DNA of 64,000 nucleotides from Polaribacter septentrionalilitoris (GCF_009832745.1 NZ_VRMJ01000033.1:310001-374000); one strand, 5' to 3'; positions 16,868 through 25,594 are shown, counted from the first letter of the stretch. Numbers and translations are program-made. The notes: generated by a model not told the origin, from the letters alone.

Positions 16868-18745
16868 ATGAGTTTAATTAATACAACATACGATGTAATA
16901 GTAGTTGGTGGTGGTCACGCAGGTAGTGAGGCAGCAGCAGCAGCAGCAAACATGGGTGCTCACACTTTGTTGATTACAATGAATTTACAGAATATAGCTC
17001 AAATGAGTTGTAATCCTGCAATGGGTGGAATAGCTAAAGGACAAATTGTAAGAGAGATTGATGCTTTGGGAGGTTATAGTGCAATTGTTACAGATAAAAC
17101 TGCGATTCAGTTTAAGATGTTAAACAAATCAAAAGGGCCTGCAATGTGGAGCCCAAGAGCACAATCTGATAGAATGCAATTTGCAGAAGCATGGAGAACC
17201 ATGCTAGAGCAAACTGATAATTTAGATTTCTATCAAGACTCTGTTAATGGATTACTGTTTGATGGAAATAAAATTATTGGTGTTAAAACGGTTTTAGGTT
17301 TAGAAATAAAATCTAAAACAGTGGTTGTAACTGCTGGGACTTTTTTAAATGGATTGATTCATATTGGTGATAAAAGTTTTGGTGGAGGAAGAGCAGGTGA
17401 AGGAGCTTCAAGAGGAATTACCGAAGATTTAGTGGCAAAAGGTTTTGAATCTGGCAGAATGAAAACAGGAACACCTCCAAGAGTTGATGGTAGATCTTTA
17501 GATTATTCTAAAATGACAGAACAACCAGGTGATGAATACACAGAGAAATTTTCCTATTTGCCAATTACAAAAAAGTTAACAAAACAACGTTCGTGTTGGT
17601 TAACATATACAAATCCTAAAGTGCATGATTTATTGCGAGAAGGATTTGAAAGATCGCCAATGTTTAATGGTAGAATTAAATCTACAGGCCCAAGATATTG
17701 CCCTTCTGTTGAAGACAAAGTGAATCGTTTTGCAACTAAAGAAAGACATCAAATATTTGTAGAACCAGAAGGTTGGACTACCTGTGAAATGTATGTAAAT
17801 GGATTTTCTACATCATTGCCAGAAGATATTCAAGATAAGGCAATTCGTTCTATTGAAGGTTTTGAAAATGTAAAGTTTTTTAGATATGGGTATGCTATTG
17901 AATATGATTATTTCCCGCCAACACAATTAACCCATTCTTTAGAGACAAAATTGATTAAGAATTTGTTTTTTGCTGGACAAATTAATGGAACTACAGGTTA
18001 TGAAGAAGCAGCAGCTCAAGGACTAATGGCTGGTGTAAATGCAGCTTTAAAAGTTCAAGAAAAAGATGCTTTCATTTTAAAAAGAAACGAAGCTTATATT
18101 GGTGTTTTAATAGATGACTTAATAACTAAAGGAACAGAAGAGCCATATAGAATGTTTACTTCCAGAGCAGAGTATAGAACTTTATTAAGGCAAGATAATG
18201 CAGACTTAAGATTAACTCCTAAGGCTTTTGAATTAGGTTTGGCATCAAAAGAAAGAATGGATCGTGTTTTAATGAAACAAGAAAAAACAGATTTATTAAT
18301 CAATTTTTTAAAAGAAACAAGCGTTAAAAAAGAAGAAATTAATCCAATCTTAGAATCAAAAAATTTAGCATTGGTAAATCAATCTATGAAGCTTTTTAAA
18401 ATTGCTGCAAGACCACAATTGTCTTTTTCTGATTTTAAAAACATTCAAAAATTAAGTGTTTTTATAGAGGAGCAAAACATAGATTCAGAAATTATTGAGC
18501 AGGCAGAAATCCATCTTAAATATTCTGGATATATTGAGAAAGAAAAAAATAACGCCGATAAATTAAACCGTTTAGAGAATGTAACCATTCCTTCTAAGTT
18601 TGATTATCAGAAAGTAAAATCACTTTCCTACGAAGCAAGAGAAAAATTAAGTAAAATACAACCTACATCAATATCGCAAGCTAGTAGAATTAGCGGAGTT
18701 TCCCCCAGTGATATTTCTGTTTTGTTGGTGTACATGGGTAGATAA
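16868..18745 (+). CDS. mnmG: tRNA uridine-5-carboxymethylaminomethyl modification enzyme MnmG (GidA)
   Basis: FAD enzyme that works with MnmE to place the carboxymethylaminomethyl group on wobble U34 of tRNAs. The N-terminal Rossmann motif VVGGGHAGSEAAAAA (about 11-25) binds FAD. Family signatures follow: MSCNPAMGGIAKG, FGGGRAGEGASRG, RMKTGTPPRVDG and the C-terminal helical domain ending SRISGVSPSDISVLLVYMG. The 625 residues are full length. The ATG at 16868 fits the family N-terminus. It is framed on both sides by parS-like palindromes. MnmE is not in the window. Confidence 0.97.
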   Translation: MSLINTTYDVIVVGGGHAGSEAAAAAANMGAHTLLITMNLQNIAQMSCNPAMGGIAKGQIVREIDALGGYSAIVTDKTAIQFKMLNKSKGPAMWSPRAQSDRMQFAEAWRTMLEQTDNLDFYQDSVNGLLFDGNKIIGVKTVLGLEIKSKTVVVTAGTFLNGLIHIGDKSFGGGRAGEGASRGITEDLVAKGFESGRMKTGTPPRVDGRSLDYSKMTEQPGDEYTEKFSYLPITKKLTKQRSCWLTYTNPKVHDLLREGFERSPMFNGRIKSTGPRYCPSVEDKVNRFATKERHQIFVEPEGWTTCEMYVNGFSTSLPEDIQDKAIRSIEGFENVKFFRYGYAIEYDYFPPTQLTHSLETKLIKNLFFAGQINGTTGYEEAAAQGLMAGVNAALKVQEKDAFILKRNEAYIGVLIDDLITKGTEEPYRMFTSRAEYRTLLRQDNADLRLTPKAFELGLASKERMDRVLMKQEKTDLLINFLKETSVKKEEINPILESKNLALVNQSMKLFKIAARPQLSFSDFKNIQKLSVFIEEQNIDSEIIEQAEIHLKYSGYIEKEKNNADKLNRLENVTIPSKFDYQKVKSLSYEAREKLSKIQPTSISQASRISGVSPSDISVLLVYMGR

Positions 18746-18765
18746 ATTGAAAATAAAATTGCTAT

Positions 18766-18781
18766 TGTTCCACGAGGAACA
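18766..18781. other. parS-like palindrome downstream of mnmG
   Basis: TGTTCCACGAGGAACA is a 16-base palindrome with one central mismatch. It is of the same family as the site before mnmG, 20 bases after the mnmG stop and 20 bases before the next start. Confidence 0.5.
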
Positions 18782-18801
18782 TTTTTATAAAAAAGAAAAA
18801 T

Positions 18802-19659
18802 ATGGGGAAAAAAAGGGACTTTCATAAAAGGCTGAAGCCTTTTTTAAATTGTAAAGATTTTACAGTTTCTGGTGAATCTTACGAAGTAATGTTTAACGAG
18901 GAATATGATATGATGGTGACATCACCAATTCCAGTAGATTTAGAAAATTACTACAAAAGCGAAGATTACATTTCGCATACAGATAGTAAAAAATCGATTT
19001 TTGATAAGGTTTATCAAATGGTAAAGAATATTACACTAAAGAAAAAACTATCTTTAATTAATTCTTTTAAAACAGACTCAAAAAATATTTTAGATGTTGG
19101 AGCAGGAACAGGAGATTTCTTAAAATTCTGCTCAAATAAAGGATGGAATATTTCTGGTGTAGAACCGAATATTAATGCAATTAATAAAGCAGCAGAAAAA
19201 GGTGTTTTTTTAAATGAAGACATTGATCAAATTGAAAAAGGCAATTTTGATGTAATAACGCTTTGGCATGTTTTAGAACATGTAGAACATTTATCTGACT
19301 ATATCACAAAACTAAAAAAGTTACTTTCAAAAAATGGAAGACTTGTAATTGCTGTGCCAAATTATAAAAGTTATGATGCCAAATATTACAAAGAGTTTTG
19401 GGCAGCTTTTGACGTTCCTAGACATCTTTGGCATTTTTCTCAAAGTTCAATTCATAAAATATTTTCTGAAGAAAATATGATTGTTGAAAAAACAATACCG
19501 ATGAAATTTGATGCGTATTATGTTTCATTATTAAGTGAGAAATATAAAAAAGGAAAAATGAAACCTCTTAATTCTTTTTACAGAGGTTTATTGTCAAATA
19601 TAAAAGCTAGAAAGACTTCTGAGTACTCTTCTTTAATTTATGTCCTTAAAAAGTATTAA
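18802..19659 (+). CDS. Class I SAM-dependent methyltransferase
   Basis: Methyltransf_23-type enzyme. The SAM-binding motif I is clear as LDVGAGTGDFLKFC (about 97-110), followed by motif II-like 'FDVITLWHVLEHV' and 'NGRLVIAVPNY'. The N-terminus (LNCKDFTVSGESYEVM) holds the start of a short segment that in related proteins precedes the core. The acceptor substrate cannot be read from sequence. It follows mnmG on the same strand with a 56-base gap and ends before a strong terminator. Confidence 0.85.
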   Translation: MGKKRDFHKRLKPFLNCKDFTVSGESYEVMFNEEYDMMVTSPIPVDLENYYKSEDYISHTDSKKSIFDKVYQMVKNITLKKKLSLINSFKTDSKNILDVGAGTGDFLKFCSNKGWNISGVEPNINAINKAAEKGVFLNEDIDQIEKGNFDVITLWHVLEHVEHLSDYITKLKKLLSKNGRLVIAVPNYKSYDAKYYKEFWAAFDVPRHLWHFSQSSIHKIFSEENMIVEKTIPMKFDAYYVSLLSEKYKKGKMKPLNSFYRGLLSNIKARKTSEYSSLIYVLKKY

Positions 19660-19723
19660 AACGTCATTTAGAAAGCTTTTCTTTTGTTTTTTACTTAAAA
19701 CCATAGAAATGGGTTAGAAAAAT

Positions 19724-19763
19724 AATAAAACCTCTTAAAATAGCTGTTTTAAGAGGTTTTATT
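19724..19763. terminator. Bidirectional terminator between convergent genes
   Basis: A perfect 17-bp stem (AATAAAACCTCTTAAAA, 19724-19740, against 19747-19763) with a six-base loop lies between the methyltransferase and the DoxX-like gene, which converge. It can end both transcripts. Confidence 0.9.
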
Positions 19764-19802
19764 ATAGTTTTTACTTATCAAAAAACTATAAATCAATCAA
19801 TT

Positions 19803-20201
19803 TTACTTATTTAATAAATAAACACCTAAGAGTGTTATCAAAAAATAGACACCTAAAGACATTGCTCCTGGATAATCTTTTGCCAAACGTTGCCCAATAA
19901 GCATAAAAATAATTGAGACCGCAGAAAGCATTATACCCCATAATGCAATTTCTTTTTGTTCTGAGGTGTAAATTTGATAAACTCCAATAACCATGAATAT
20001 ACATGCTGCAATTTCTATTATCAAAAGAATTGCTAATAAAAATGAAACATGGTTTTTTAACGGAGAGTTTTCAAAATGATTCTTGATGTAACTGACACTT
20101 CCTTTCCAATCAAATATTTTTTCTACTGCAGAAATAACATAAGTAATGATTAAAAATAATAAGATTAATATTTCTGTTGGATGATTAGAAAGTACCTTCA
20201 T
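19803..20201 (-). CDS. DoxX-like small integral membrane protein
   Basis: Four predicted membrane helices fill its 132 residues (about 10-28, 48-75, 85-103 and 112-130). The pattern 'FDWKGSVSYIKNHFENSPLKNH' between helices 1 and 2 and 'DYPGAMSLGVYFL' before the last helix fit DoxX-family proteins of flavobacteria. The molecular role is unknown; relatives have been linked to redox or membrane stress. It is the last gene of a minus-strand run with the VOC and DUF1801 genes. Confidence 0.68.
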   Translation of the reverse strand: MKVLSNHPTEILILLFLIITYVISAVEKIFDWKGSVSYIKNHFENSPLKNHVSFLLAILLIIEIAACIFMVIGVYQIYTSEQKEIALWGIMLSAVSIIFMLIGQRLAKDYPGAMSLGVYFLITLLGVYLLNK

Positions 20202-20256
20202 GTTTATTTATTAGTAAATTTATGCAGTATAAACATTTAATATTCAGTAAATTAAA

Positions 20257-20643
20257 CTATTTAAATGCTTGATCTATAGGTTCCCAAAGTTCTATTTTAT
20301 TGCCTTCGTTATCTAGAATCCAGCCAAACTTTCCATAATCGTATTCTTGCATTTCTCCAACTATAGTTACTCCTTCTTTTTTCAATTCTGCTAACAACTC
20401 AACCAAGTTTTCAACTCTATAATTAAACATAAAGTCTTTTTTTGAAGGCTCAAAATAGCTAGTATCTTTAGCAAAAGGACTCCATTGTGTAGCGCATTCT
20501 TTACCGTCTTTATCTTTCCACCAAAATGTACATCCCCAATCATCTGTCTTAAAACCTAAGTGTTTTTTATACCATTCTTTGGATGCTTTAGAATCTTCAC
20601 TTTTAAAAAATACCCCTCCAATTCCTGTAACTCTATTTTTCAT
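20257..20643 (-). CDS. VOC family (glyoxalase/bleomycin resistance-fold) protein
   Basis: Small single-domain protein with the beta-alpha-beta-beta-beta vicinal oxygen chelate fold. It has 'ITGIGGVFFKSED'-type first strand, 'WYKKHLGF' helix and the C-terminal 'GWILDNEGNKIELWEP', whose Glu is the usual metal ligand. The 128 residues are right for one subunit. The substrate is unknown, since VOC proteins include isomerases, dioxygenases and antibiotic-binding proteins. It lies two bases from the DUF1801 gene, so they share a transcript. Confidence 0.85.
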   Translation of the reverse strand: MKNRVTGIGGVFFKSEDSKASKEWYKKHLGFKTDDWGCTFWWKDKDGKECATQWSPFAKDTSYFEPSKKDFMFNYRVENLVELLAELKKEGVTIVGEMQEYDYGKFGWILDNEGNKIELWEPIDQAFK

Positions 20644-20645
20644 TT

Positions 20646-21104
20646 TTATTTCTTTTTGGTATTTGTTTCATAAATAGCAATCCATTGATCTACTGTTATT
20701 TTTGTGCACAATTCAGCAATCAAATCAAAAGGAATATCATCTATTTTTTTAAAACGAATGCAACTTTTTCCCATATCTAATTTACGTTTACAATATTTTG
20801 GGTATTCAGCCACAAACCAATCATGAATTTCAGGTACTGCATAAATGCCACTATGATATAAATTAACCGAGTTTTTTTGAGAGGCAAAACTCATAAAAGG
20901 TAAAGGTTCTTTAGGATTACAATGATAACCATCTGGATATTTAGAATGTGGAACGTAATATCCAATCATTCCATATTGAATGCCTTCTTCAAAACCTTTT
21001 GGTAGGTTTTGCTTGATGGTTTTACGTAATTTAATTAACTTTTTTTGACGTTCTTCGGGAACTTGACTGATATAGTCTTCAGGTGAATTTGCTTTGTATT
21101 GCAT
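20646..21104 (-). CDS. DUF1801 domain protein
   Basis: A 152-residue cytoplasmic protein matching the DUF1801 (YdhG-like) pattern: 'PEDYISQVPEERQKKLIKLR' at the start, 'EGIQYGMIGYYVP' in the middle and 'KSCIRFKKIDDIP' near the end. Its function is not known. It is first in a small minus-strand run with the VOC protein and the DoxX-like protein. Confidence 0.85.
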   Translation of the reverse strand: MQYKANSPEDYISQVPEERQKKLIKLRKTIKQNLPKGFEEGIQYGMIGYYVPHSKYPDGYHCNPKEPLPFMSFASQKNSVNLYHSGIYAVPEIHDWFVAEYPKYCKRKLDMGKSCIRFKKIDDIPFDLIAELCTKITVDQWIAIYETNTKKK

Positions 21105-21128
21105 AACATCTGTTTTTATTGTGACAAG

Positions 21129-22085
21129 TTAACAAAACTTTTCTTTGATTTTATCGACAATAGTTTGTGCTAATTTTTCTTTGCTTTCAATAGTCCATCC
21201 TGCTACATGCGGTGATAAAATTACATTTTCAGCTGAGATTAAATAACAAAAAGCTTCTGGCATCTCTACTGTATTCGATGTGACATTTTTCTGAAAAAGA
21301 TTTTCAAAAGATGATTTTTCATATTCTAAAACGTCTAATCCTGCACCCAAAATTTTGCCAGATTTCAAAGCTTCCACTAAATCTTTGGTCACAACAGAAG
21401 TTCCACGTGCTGTATTAATCAACCAAAAAGGCTTTTTAAATTTGTTGATGAAAGTGGAATTCACCATCTGTTTTGTGAGTTTGGTTTGAGGTGTATGCAA
21501 ACTCAAAACATCTGCTTTTTCTTGCAACTCAGATAAAGAAACTTGTTTACAATTTTCATCGCCAACATTTGGTTTGATATCGTAACAAAGAACTTCAACG
21601 TCAAAACCTCGTAATTTTTTGGCGAAAGATTTACCCATATTTCCGTAACCAATTAGACCTACAGTTCTACCATCGAGTTCTATTCCGCGGTTTTCTTCAC
21701 GCAACCATTTTCCGATTCTAACTTCTTTATCAGCCTTGTTGAGTTTGTTAAAAAGCGATAATAACATTCCTAAAGAATGTTCACCAACAGCGTTTCTATT
21801 GCCTTCTGGAGCAGCAATTAGCTTAATATTTTTTGATGCAGCATAGGTGCAATCTATATTTTCTAAACCCGCACCAACACGTCCAATAAACTTTAAATTT
21901 GTGGCTTTGTCTAAAAAGTGTTTATCAATTTTAAAACGACTTCTAATGATAAATCCATCATACAAATGAATTTTTGCTTCGATTTCTTGTTTTGTTGAAG
22001 TATAATCTTCATCATTAGTAAAACCTAAATCGTTTAATTGATTAGTTAGAAGAGTATGATTTGAATCAAGATGTAATATTCTCAC
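21129..22085 (-). CDS. D-isomer specific 2-hydroxyacid dehydrogenase
   Basis: NAD-dependent oxidoreductase of the D-3-phosphoglycerate dehydrogenase/hydroxypyruvate reductase family. The nucleotide-binding motif GLIGYGNMGKSFA (about 143-155), the arginine in 'LINTARG' and the C-terminal histidine in 'LSPHVAGWT' match the catalytic pattern. The 318 residues are normal for the short form without an ACT domain, so it may not be a feedback-regulated SerA. The start is a GTG at 22085, because no in-frame ATG exists upstream and the family N-terminus (ILHLDSNH) begins there. Confidence 0.87.
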   Translation of the reverse strand: MRILHLDSNHTLLTNQLNDLGFTNDEDYTSTKQEIEAKIHLYDGFIIRSRFKIDKHFLDKATNLKFIGRVGAGLENIDCTYAASKNIKLIAAPEGNRNAVGEHSLGMLLSLFNKLNKADKEVRIGKWLREENRGIELDGRTVGLIGYGNMGKSFAKKLRGFDVEVLCYDIKPNVGDENCKQVSLSELQEKADVLSLHTPQTKLTKQMVNSTFINKFKKPFWLINTARGTSVVTKDLVEALKSGKILGAGLDVLEYEKSSFENLFQKNVTSNTVEMPEAFCYLISAENVILSPHVAGWTIESKEKLAQTIVDKIKEKFC

Positions 22086-22150
22086 GTGTAATTTTCATTT
22101 TTTTGGCTACAAGGTAGTCAACTTAGTTTAAGTTTTTATTTAAGTAATAA

Positions 22151-22378
22151 TTATTTCATCCATTTTGAAAAAACTAAAATTAATGCACCTATTGGAAATA
22201 AGTAATAAGCATAAAATTTAAAAAATTTCAAAAAGAATTTAAAAAAAGGAGCGAATGTATTATCCTTTTCATCAGTCAAATGAAATGTTTTTTTTGATAA
22301 AAAGGTAAAGCATATCCTTACGAAAGGAATCAATAGCAAATATATTACAGTAAAATATATTTTTTCAGAAAACTCCAT
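22151..22378 (-). CDS. Small hypothetical membrane protein
   Basis: 75 residues with two predicted membrane helices (about 8-25 and 52-70) and a charged middle. I recognise no family. It lies between the 2-hydroxyacid dehydrogenase and panB, on the same strand as both, with short gaps of 65 and 29 bases. The gene is plausible from its clean hydrophobic pattern and its fit to the spacing, but it is not proved. Confidence 0.5.
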   Translation of the reverse strand: MEFSEKIYFTVIYLLLIPFVRICFTFLSKKTFHLTDEKDNTFAPFFKFFLKFFKFYAYYLFPIGALILVFSKWMK

Positions 22379-22407
22379 TTCTATTACAGTTCTCTATAAA
22401 TATAAAT

Positions 22408-23226
22408 CTAATACTGCTCTTTTTTACTCGGGAAATCTCCACTTTTTACATCGCTTATATAAGATTCAAAAGCACCAGTCATTTCTTGGTATAAATCTAA
22501 ATACCTACGTAAAAATCTTGGGTGAAATTCGTGTGTCATTCCAATCATATCATGAGTTACTAAAACTTGTCCATCTACACCATTTCCAGCTCCAATACCA
22601 ATAACAGGAATAGACAATTCTTGAGCAACTTCTTTTGCTAATTTTGCAGGTACTTTTTCTAAAACCAAAGCAAAACAACCTAATTCTTCTAATAGTTTTG
22701 CATCTTGTTTTAATTTTTTTGCTTCTTCTTCTTCTTTAGCTCTAACAGTATAAGTCCCGAACTTGTATATAGATTGAGGTGTTAACCCTAAATGCCCCAT
22801 TACAGGAATTCCAGCAGTTAATATTCTAGAAATAGATTGTTCTATTTCAGAACCACCCTCTAATTTTACAGCATGAGCTCCAGACTCTTTCATAATCCTA
22901 ATGGCAGATTCTAAGGCTTGTCTAGAGTTTCCTTGATAAGAACCAAAAGGTAAATCTACCACAACCAAACAACGGTCAATAGCTCTAATTACTGAGCTTG
23001 CATGATAAATCATCTGGTCTAAAGTAATTGGTAAAGTAGTTTCATGACCGGCCATTACATTAGATGCTGAGTCACCTACCAAAAGCACATCTATACCTGC
23101 ACCATCTAAAATTTTAGCCATGGTATAATCATAAGCAGTTAACATGGAGATTTTTTCTCCATTTTTTTTCATATCTACTAGAGATTTTACAGTAACTTTT
23201 TTATATTCTTTCTTTGCTACAGACAT
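22408..23226 (-). CDS. panB: 3-methyl-2-oxobutanoate hydroxymethyltransferase
   Basis: First committed step of pantothenate and coenzyme A synthesis, moving a hydroxymethyl group from methylenetetrahydrofolate to alpha-ketoisovalerate. Signatures: [11 protein letters not shown] (about 46-56) binding Mg and substrate, [26 protein letters not shown] and [14 protein letters not shown]. The 272 residues are complete. The next pathway genes (panC, panD) are not in the window. Confidence 0.96.
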   Translation of the reverse strand: MSVAKKEYKKVTVKSLVDMKKNGEKISMLTAYDYTMAKILDGAGIDVLLVGDSASNVMAGHETTLPITLDQMIYHASSVIRAIDRCLVVVDLPFGSYQGNSRQALESAIRIMKESGAHAVKLEGGSEIEQSISRILTAGIPVMGHLGLTPQSIYKFGTYTVRAKEEEEAKKLKQDAKLLEELGCFALVLEKVPAKLAKEVAQELSIPVIGIGAGNGVDGQVLVTHDMIGMTHEFHPRFLRRYLDLYQEMTGAFESYISDVKSGDFPSKKEQY

Positions 23227-23365
23227 ACTTTTAATGATTTAGAACGATGTAAATGTAAGAAATCTAAAGAGATTTAAAACCAGTTAATATTTCGTTAATC
23301 TTAATAAGATATCATTTAACAATTAGAAATTTAGTTAGATTTAGACTTTTCAAAATCAATATTTT

Positions 23366-23845
23366 ATGTCAAGAATTATAACGATATTAATTGCTGTAGT
23401 GTTTTCTGTAGGGATTTCAGCTCAAAATCAATCTGAAGAAAAAACGATAAAAAAAGTAATTTCGACATTTTTTGATGCACTTCATCAAGGAGATAGCACA
23501 CTTATGAAAAGTACATTGCATCAAGATCTTAAAATACAAACAACTTTTACTAATAAAGAAGGAAATAAACAACTAAGAACTCAAACTAAAGCACAATTAT
23601 TAAAAGGAGTTGCTAGTAAAAAAGTATCAGATAAATATTTAGAAAAATTACTTTCTTATACCATTAAAATTGATGGTAACTTAGCATCAGTATGGACACC
23701 TTATGAATTTTATTTGAACGGAAATTTTAGTCATTGTGGAGCAAATTCTTTTCAACTCTTTAATAACAACGGACAATGGGAAATCATTTATTTAGTAGAT
23801 ATGAGAAGAAGAAGTAATTGCAAAGTTATAAATAATAAAAAATAG
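23366..23845 (+). CDS. Secreted NTF2-like (SnoaL/DUF4440) protein
   Basis: A signal peptide (1-19, ending ISAQN) precedes a single NTF2-fold domain: 'IKKVISTFFDALHQGDSTLM' helix, then strands through 'GNLASVWTPYEFYLNG' and 'GQWEIIYLVDMRR'. The domain binds small ligands or assembles as a scaffold, and no catalytic dyad is obvious. It is eight to twenty-six bases before a sigma factor gene, so it could be part of that regulatory unit. Confidence 0.72.
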   Translation: MSRIITILIAVVFSVGISAQNQSEEKTIKKVISTFFDALHQGDSTLMKSTLHQDLKIQTTFTNKEGNKQLRTQTKAQLLKGVASKKVSDKYLEKLLSYTIKIDGNLASVWTPYEFYLNGNFSHCGANSFQLFNNNGQWEIIYLVDMRRRSNCKVINNKK

Positions 23846-23871
23846 CATTATATTTGATTTTTATTCTTCAA

Positions 23872-24438
23872 ATGACACAGGAAAAAGTTGTACTAAACAC
23901 CAACAAATGGATAGATAATTATGCAGATTACATGTATAATTATGCCATTGTACGCGTTAACGACAGTGATTTAGCCAAAGATTTAGTTCAAGATACTTTT
24001 TTTGCAGGGTTAAAATCAGCTAAAAACTTTCAAGGGAAATCTACAGAAAGAACTTGGTTGGTTTCAATTTTAAAACGTAAAATAATTGATCATTACAGAA
24101 AAATTAATTCCAAAAAAGGAAAGGCTGAGGTGAGAATGAACTTTTATGAAGACGGTGAGAATGAAGGAAATTGGTTAGAAGAAAGAGTGCCACAAAGTTG
24201 GAATAATCAATCTGAGAAATCGATTGAAAATCAAGAATTAAAAACACAATTAGAATCTTGTATTGATGCATTACCAGAAAAATATGCGATGGTTTTTAGA
24301 ATGAAAACAATACAAGAATTTGAAACTGAAGAAATTTGTAAGGAGTTAGATATAACTGCGTCAAATCTATGGGTTATTATTCACAGAGCAAGAACACAGC
24401 TTAGAAAATGTATGGAAGATAACTGGTTTAATAGTTAG
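23872..24438 (+). CDS. RNA polymerase sigma-70 family (ECF) sigma factor
   Basis: Two-region ECF-type sigma factor that directs RNA polymerase to a stress or surface-response promoter set. Region 2 covers about 28-75 (DLVQDTFFAGLKSAKNF...WLVSILKRKIIDHYR), and region 4 about 125-180 (ALPEKYAMVFRMK...DITASNLWVIIHRARTQLRK). The frame runs six codons upstream to a TTG, but I chose the ATG at 23872. The gene starts 26 bases after the NTF2-like gene and ends three bases before a tiny cysteine-rich gene that is a likely anti-sigma factor. Confidence 0.9.
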   Translation: MTQEKVVLNTNKWIDNYADYMYNYAIVRVNDSDLAKDLVQDTFFAGLKSAKNFQGKSTERTWLVSILKRKIIDHYRKINSKKGKAEVRMNFYEDGENEGNWLEERVPQSWNNQSEKSIENQELKTQLESCIDALPEKYAMVFRMKTIQEFETEEICKELDITASNLWVIIHRARTQLRKCMEDNWFNS

Positions 24439-24441
24439 AAA

Positions 24442-24705
24442 ATGTTTAAAAGTTTTAGAATTACTTGTAATGAGGCCACAACTATATGTGATAAAAATCA
24501 ATATGGTGAGGCAACTCTCTTAGAAAAATTAAAGTTAAATATGCATTTTATTCGATGTAAAATTTGCTTTAGTTACACTAAACAAAATATGACACTTACA
24601 AAGATTTATAAAGGTCATGCAAAAAGTTGTAAAGAAATAAAACATTGTATGCCTACTAAAGATAAAGATTTACTTAAAGAAGAATTGAGCAAATTAAAAT
24701 TATAG
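24442..24705 (+). CDS. Putative small zinc-binding anti-sigma factor
   Basis: 87 residues. A zinc-binding His-x3-Cys-x2-Cys (H35, C39, C42) sits in the middle and two further cysteines (C9, C16) lie at the N-terminus, as in the ZAS family of anti-sigma factors. It starts three bases after the sigma factor stop, so the pair is translationally linked. Unlike many anti-sigma factors it has no membrane helix, so it is probably cytoplasmic. The sigma/anti-sigma role is inferred from the motif and the neighbour only. Confidence 0.65.
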   Translation: MFKSFRITCNEATTICDKNQYGEATLLEKLKLNMHFIRCKICFSYTKQNMTLTKIYKGHAKSCKEIKHCMPTKDKDLLKEELSKLKL

Positions 24706-24711
24706 AAACAT

Positions 24712-24744
24712 TTTTTGTAGTTTTTAAAAAACTACATTTTTTGA
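24712..24744. terminator. Terminator after the sigma/anti-sigma pair
   Basis: GTAGTTTTT pairs with AAAAACTAC, flanked by T and A runs, just after the stop at 24705. Confidence 0.7.
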
Positions 24745-24759
24745 TTTTTTGTTAGATTG

Positions 24760-24797
24760 AAACGGAGTTTATAGAAATATAAATTCCGTTTTTTTGT
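24760..24797 (+). terminator. Second hairpin with T tract
   Basis: AAACGGA (24760-24766) pairs with TCCGTTT (24785-24791) and is followed by TTTTG. A further hairpin behind the preceding one, possibly an adjacent terminator or a remnant element. Confidence 0.6.
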
Positions 24798-24815
24798 ACT
24801 TTTGATTTTGTCCTC

Positions 24816-24870
24816 TCGAGCGCAGTTGAGAGGTTTTTTAGTAATTTAATGAGGTTTCGACTGCGCTCGA
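24816..24870. repeat. Inverted pair of 14-bp TCGAGCGCAGT(C/T)GA elements
   Basis: TCGAGCGCAGTTGA (24816-24829) and TCGACTGCGCTCGA (24857-24870) are inverted copies differing at one base. The first is framed by CCTCTC/GAGAGG, followed by TTTTTT, so it also resembles a terminator. This GC-rich motif stands out against the AT-rich background and, from memory, occurs in many flavobacterial intergenic regions. It extends into the region just before the O-methyltransferase start. Confidence 0.65.
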
Positions 24871-24881
24871 CCAGACAAAGA

Positions 24882-25523
24882 ATGCACTTCTTACCAGAAA
24901 ACATAGACAGTTACGTTGTAGCACACTCTCAACAAGAACCACAATTATTAAAAGAGCTCAATAAAGAAACTTGGCAAAAAGTATTAAACCCAAGAATGCT
25001 AAGTGGTGCTTTTCAAGGTAGAGTTTTAAGTATGATTTCTAAATTAGTTAACCCCAAAAACATCTTAGAAATAGGTACCTATACAGGATATTCAGCATTA
25101 TGTTTGGCAGAAGGATTAGATGCTAAAGGTAGAATAATTACCATTGATAAAAACGAAGAATTAGAAACCTTACAGAATAAATATTTTAAAAAATCGGGAT
25201 ACAGCAATCAAATTGAACAATTGGTTGGTGATGCTACTCAAATTATACCAAAATTAGACACAAAGTTCGATTTGGTTTTTATTGATGCAGACAAGTCTAA
25301 TTACATCAATTACTTTCATTTGATTATTGATAAAATGAATGCTGGAGGTATTATTTTATCAGACAATGTTCTTTGGAGTGGTAAGGTTGTAGAAGAATTA
25401 AATCCAAAAGATATAGATACAAAAGTGTTATTGGAATACAATAAACTTCTAAATACTGATAATAGAGTAGAAACAATTTTATTGCCTATTAGAGACGGAT
25501 TAACAGTAACTAGAGTAAAATAA
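24882..25523 (+). CDS. SAM-dependent O-methyltransferase
   Basis: Methyltransf_3 (catechol/caffeoyl-CoA type) enzyme, with SAM-binding 'NILEIGTYTGYSALCLAEGL' (about 62-81), 'FDLVFIDADKSNYINYF' with the Asp-Lys pair of the metal site, and 'GGIILSDNVLWSGKV'. 213 residues fit this small family. The frame reads 11 codons further up to an ATG at 24849, but those codons (RFRLRSTRQR) are translated from the TCGA-rich repeat, so I place the start at 24882 (MHFLPENIDSY). The substrate is unknown. Confidence 0.87.
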   Translation: MHFLPENIDSYVVAHSQQEPQLLKELNKETWQKVLNPRMLSGAFQGRVLSMISKLVNPKNILEIGTYTGYSALCLAEGLDAKGRIITIDKNEELETLQNKYFKKSGYSNQIEQLVGDATQIIPKLDTKFDLVFIDADKSNYINYFHLIIDKMNAGGIILSDNVLWSGKVVEELNPKDIDTKVLLEYNKLLNTDNRVETILLPIRDGLTVTRVK

Positions 25524-25594
25524 TTTTATTAAAAGGATGAATAACAAAGTAATCTCAAGATTGCTGCACTTTTTTGTTCACAATGAGAAAGAAA

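Noticed and set aside
21400..21413. GTTCCACGTGCTGT in the 2-hydroxyacid dehydrogenase gene as a fourth parS-like site
   Set aside because: Only the left arm fits; the right arm lacks GGAAC, so it is a chance CACGTG in coding sequence.
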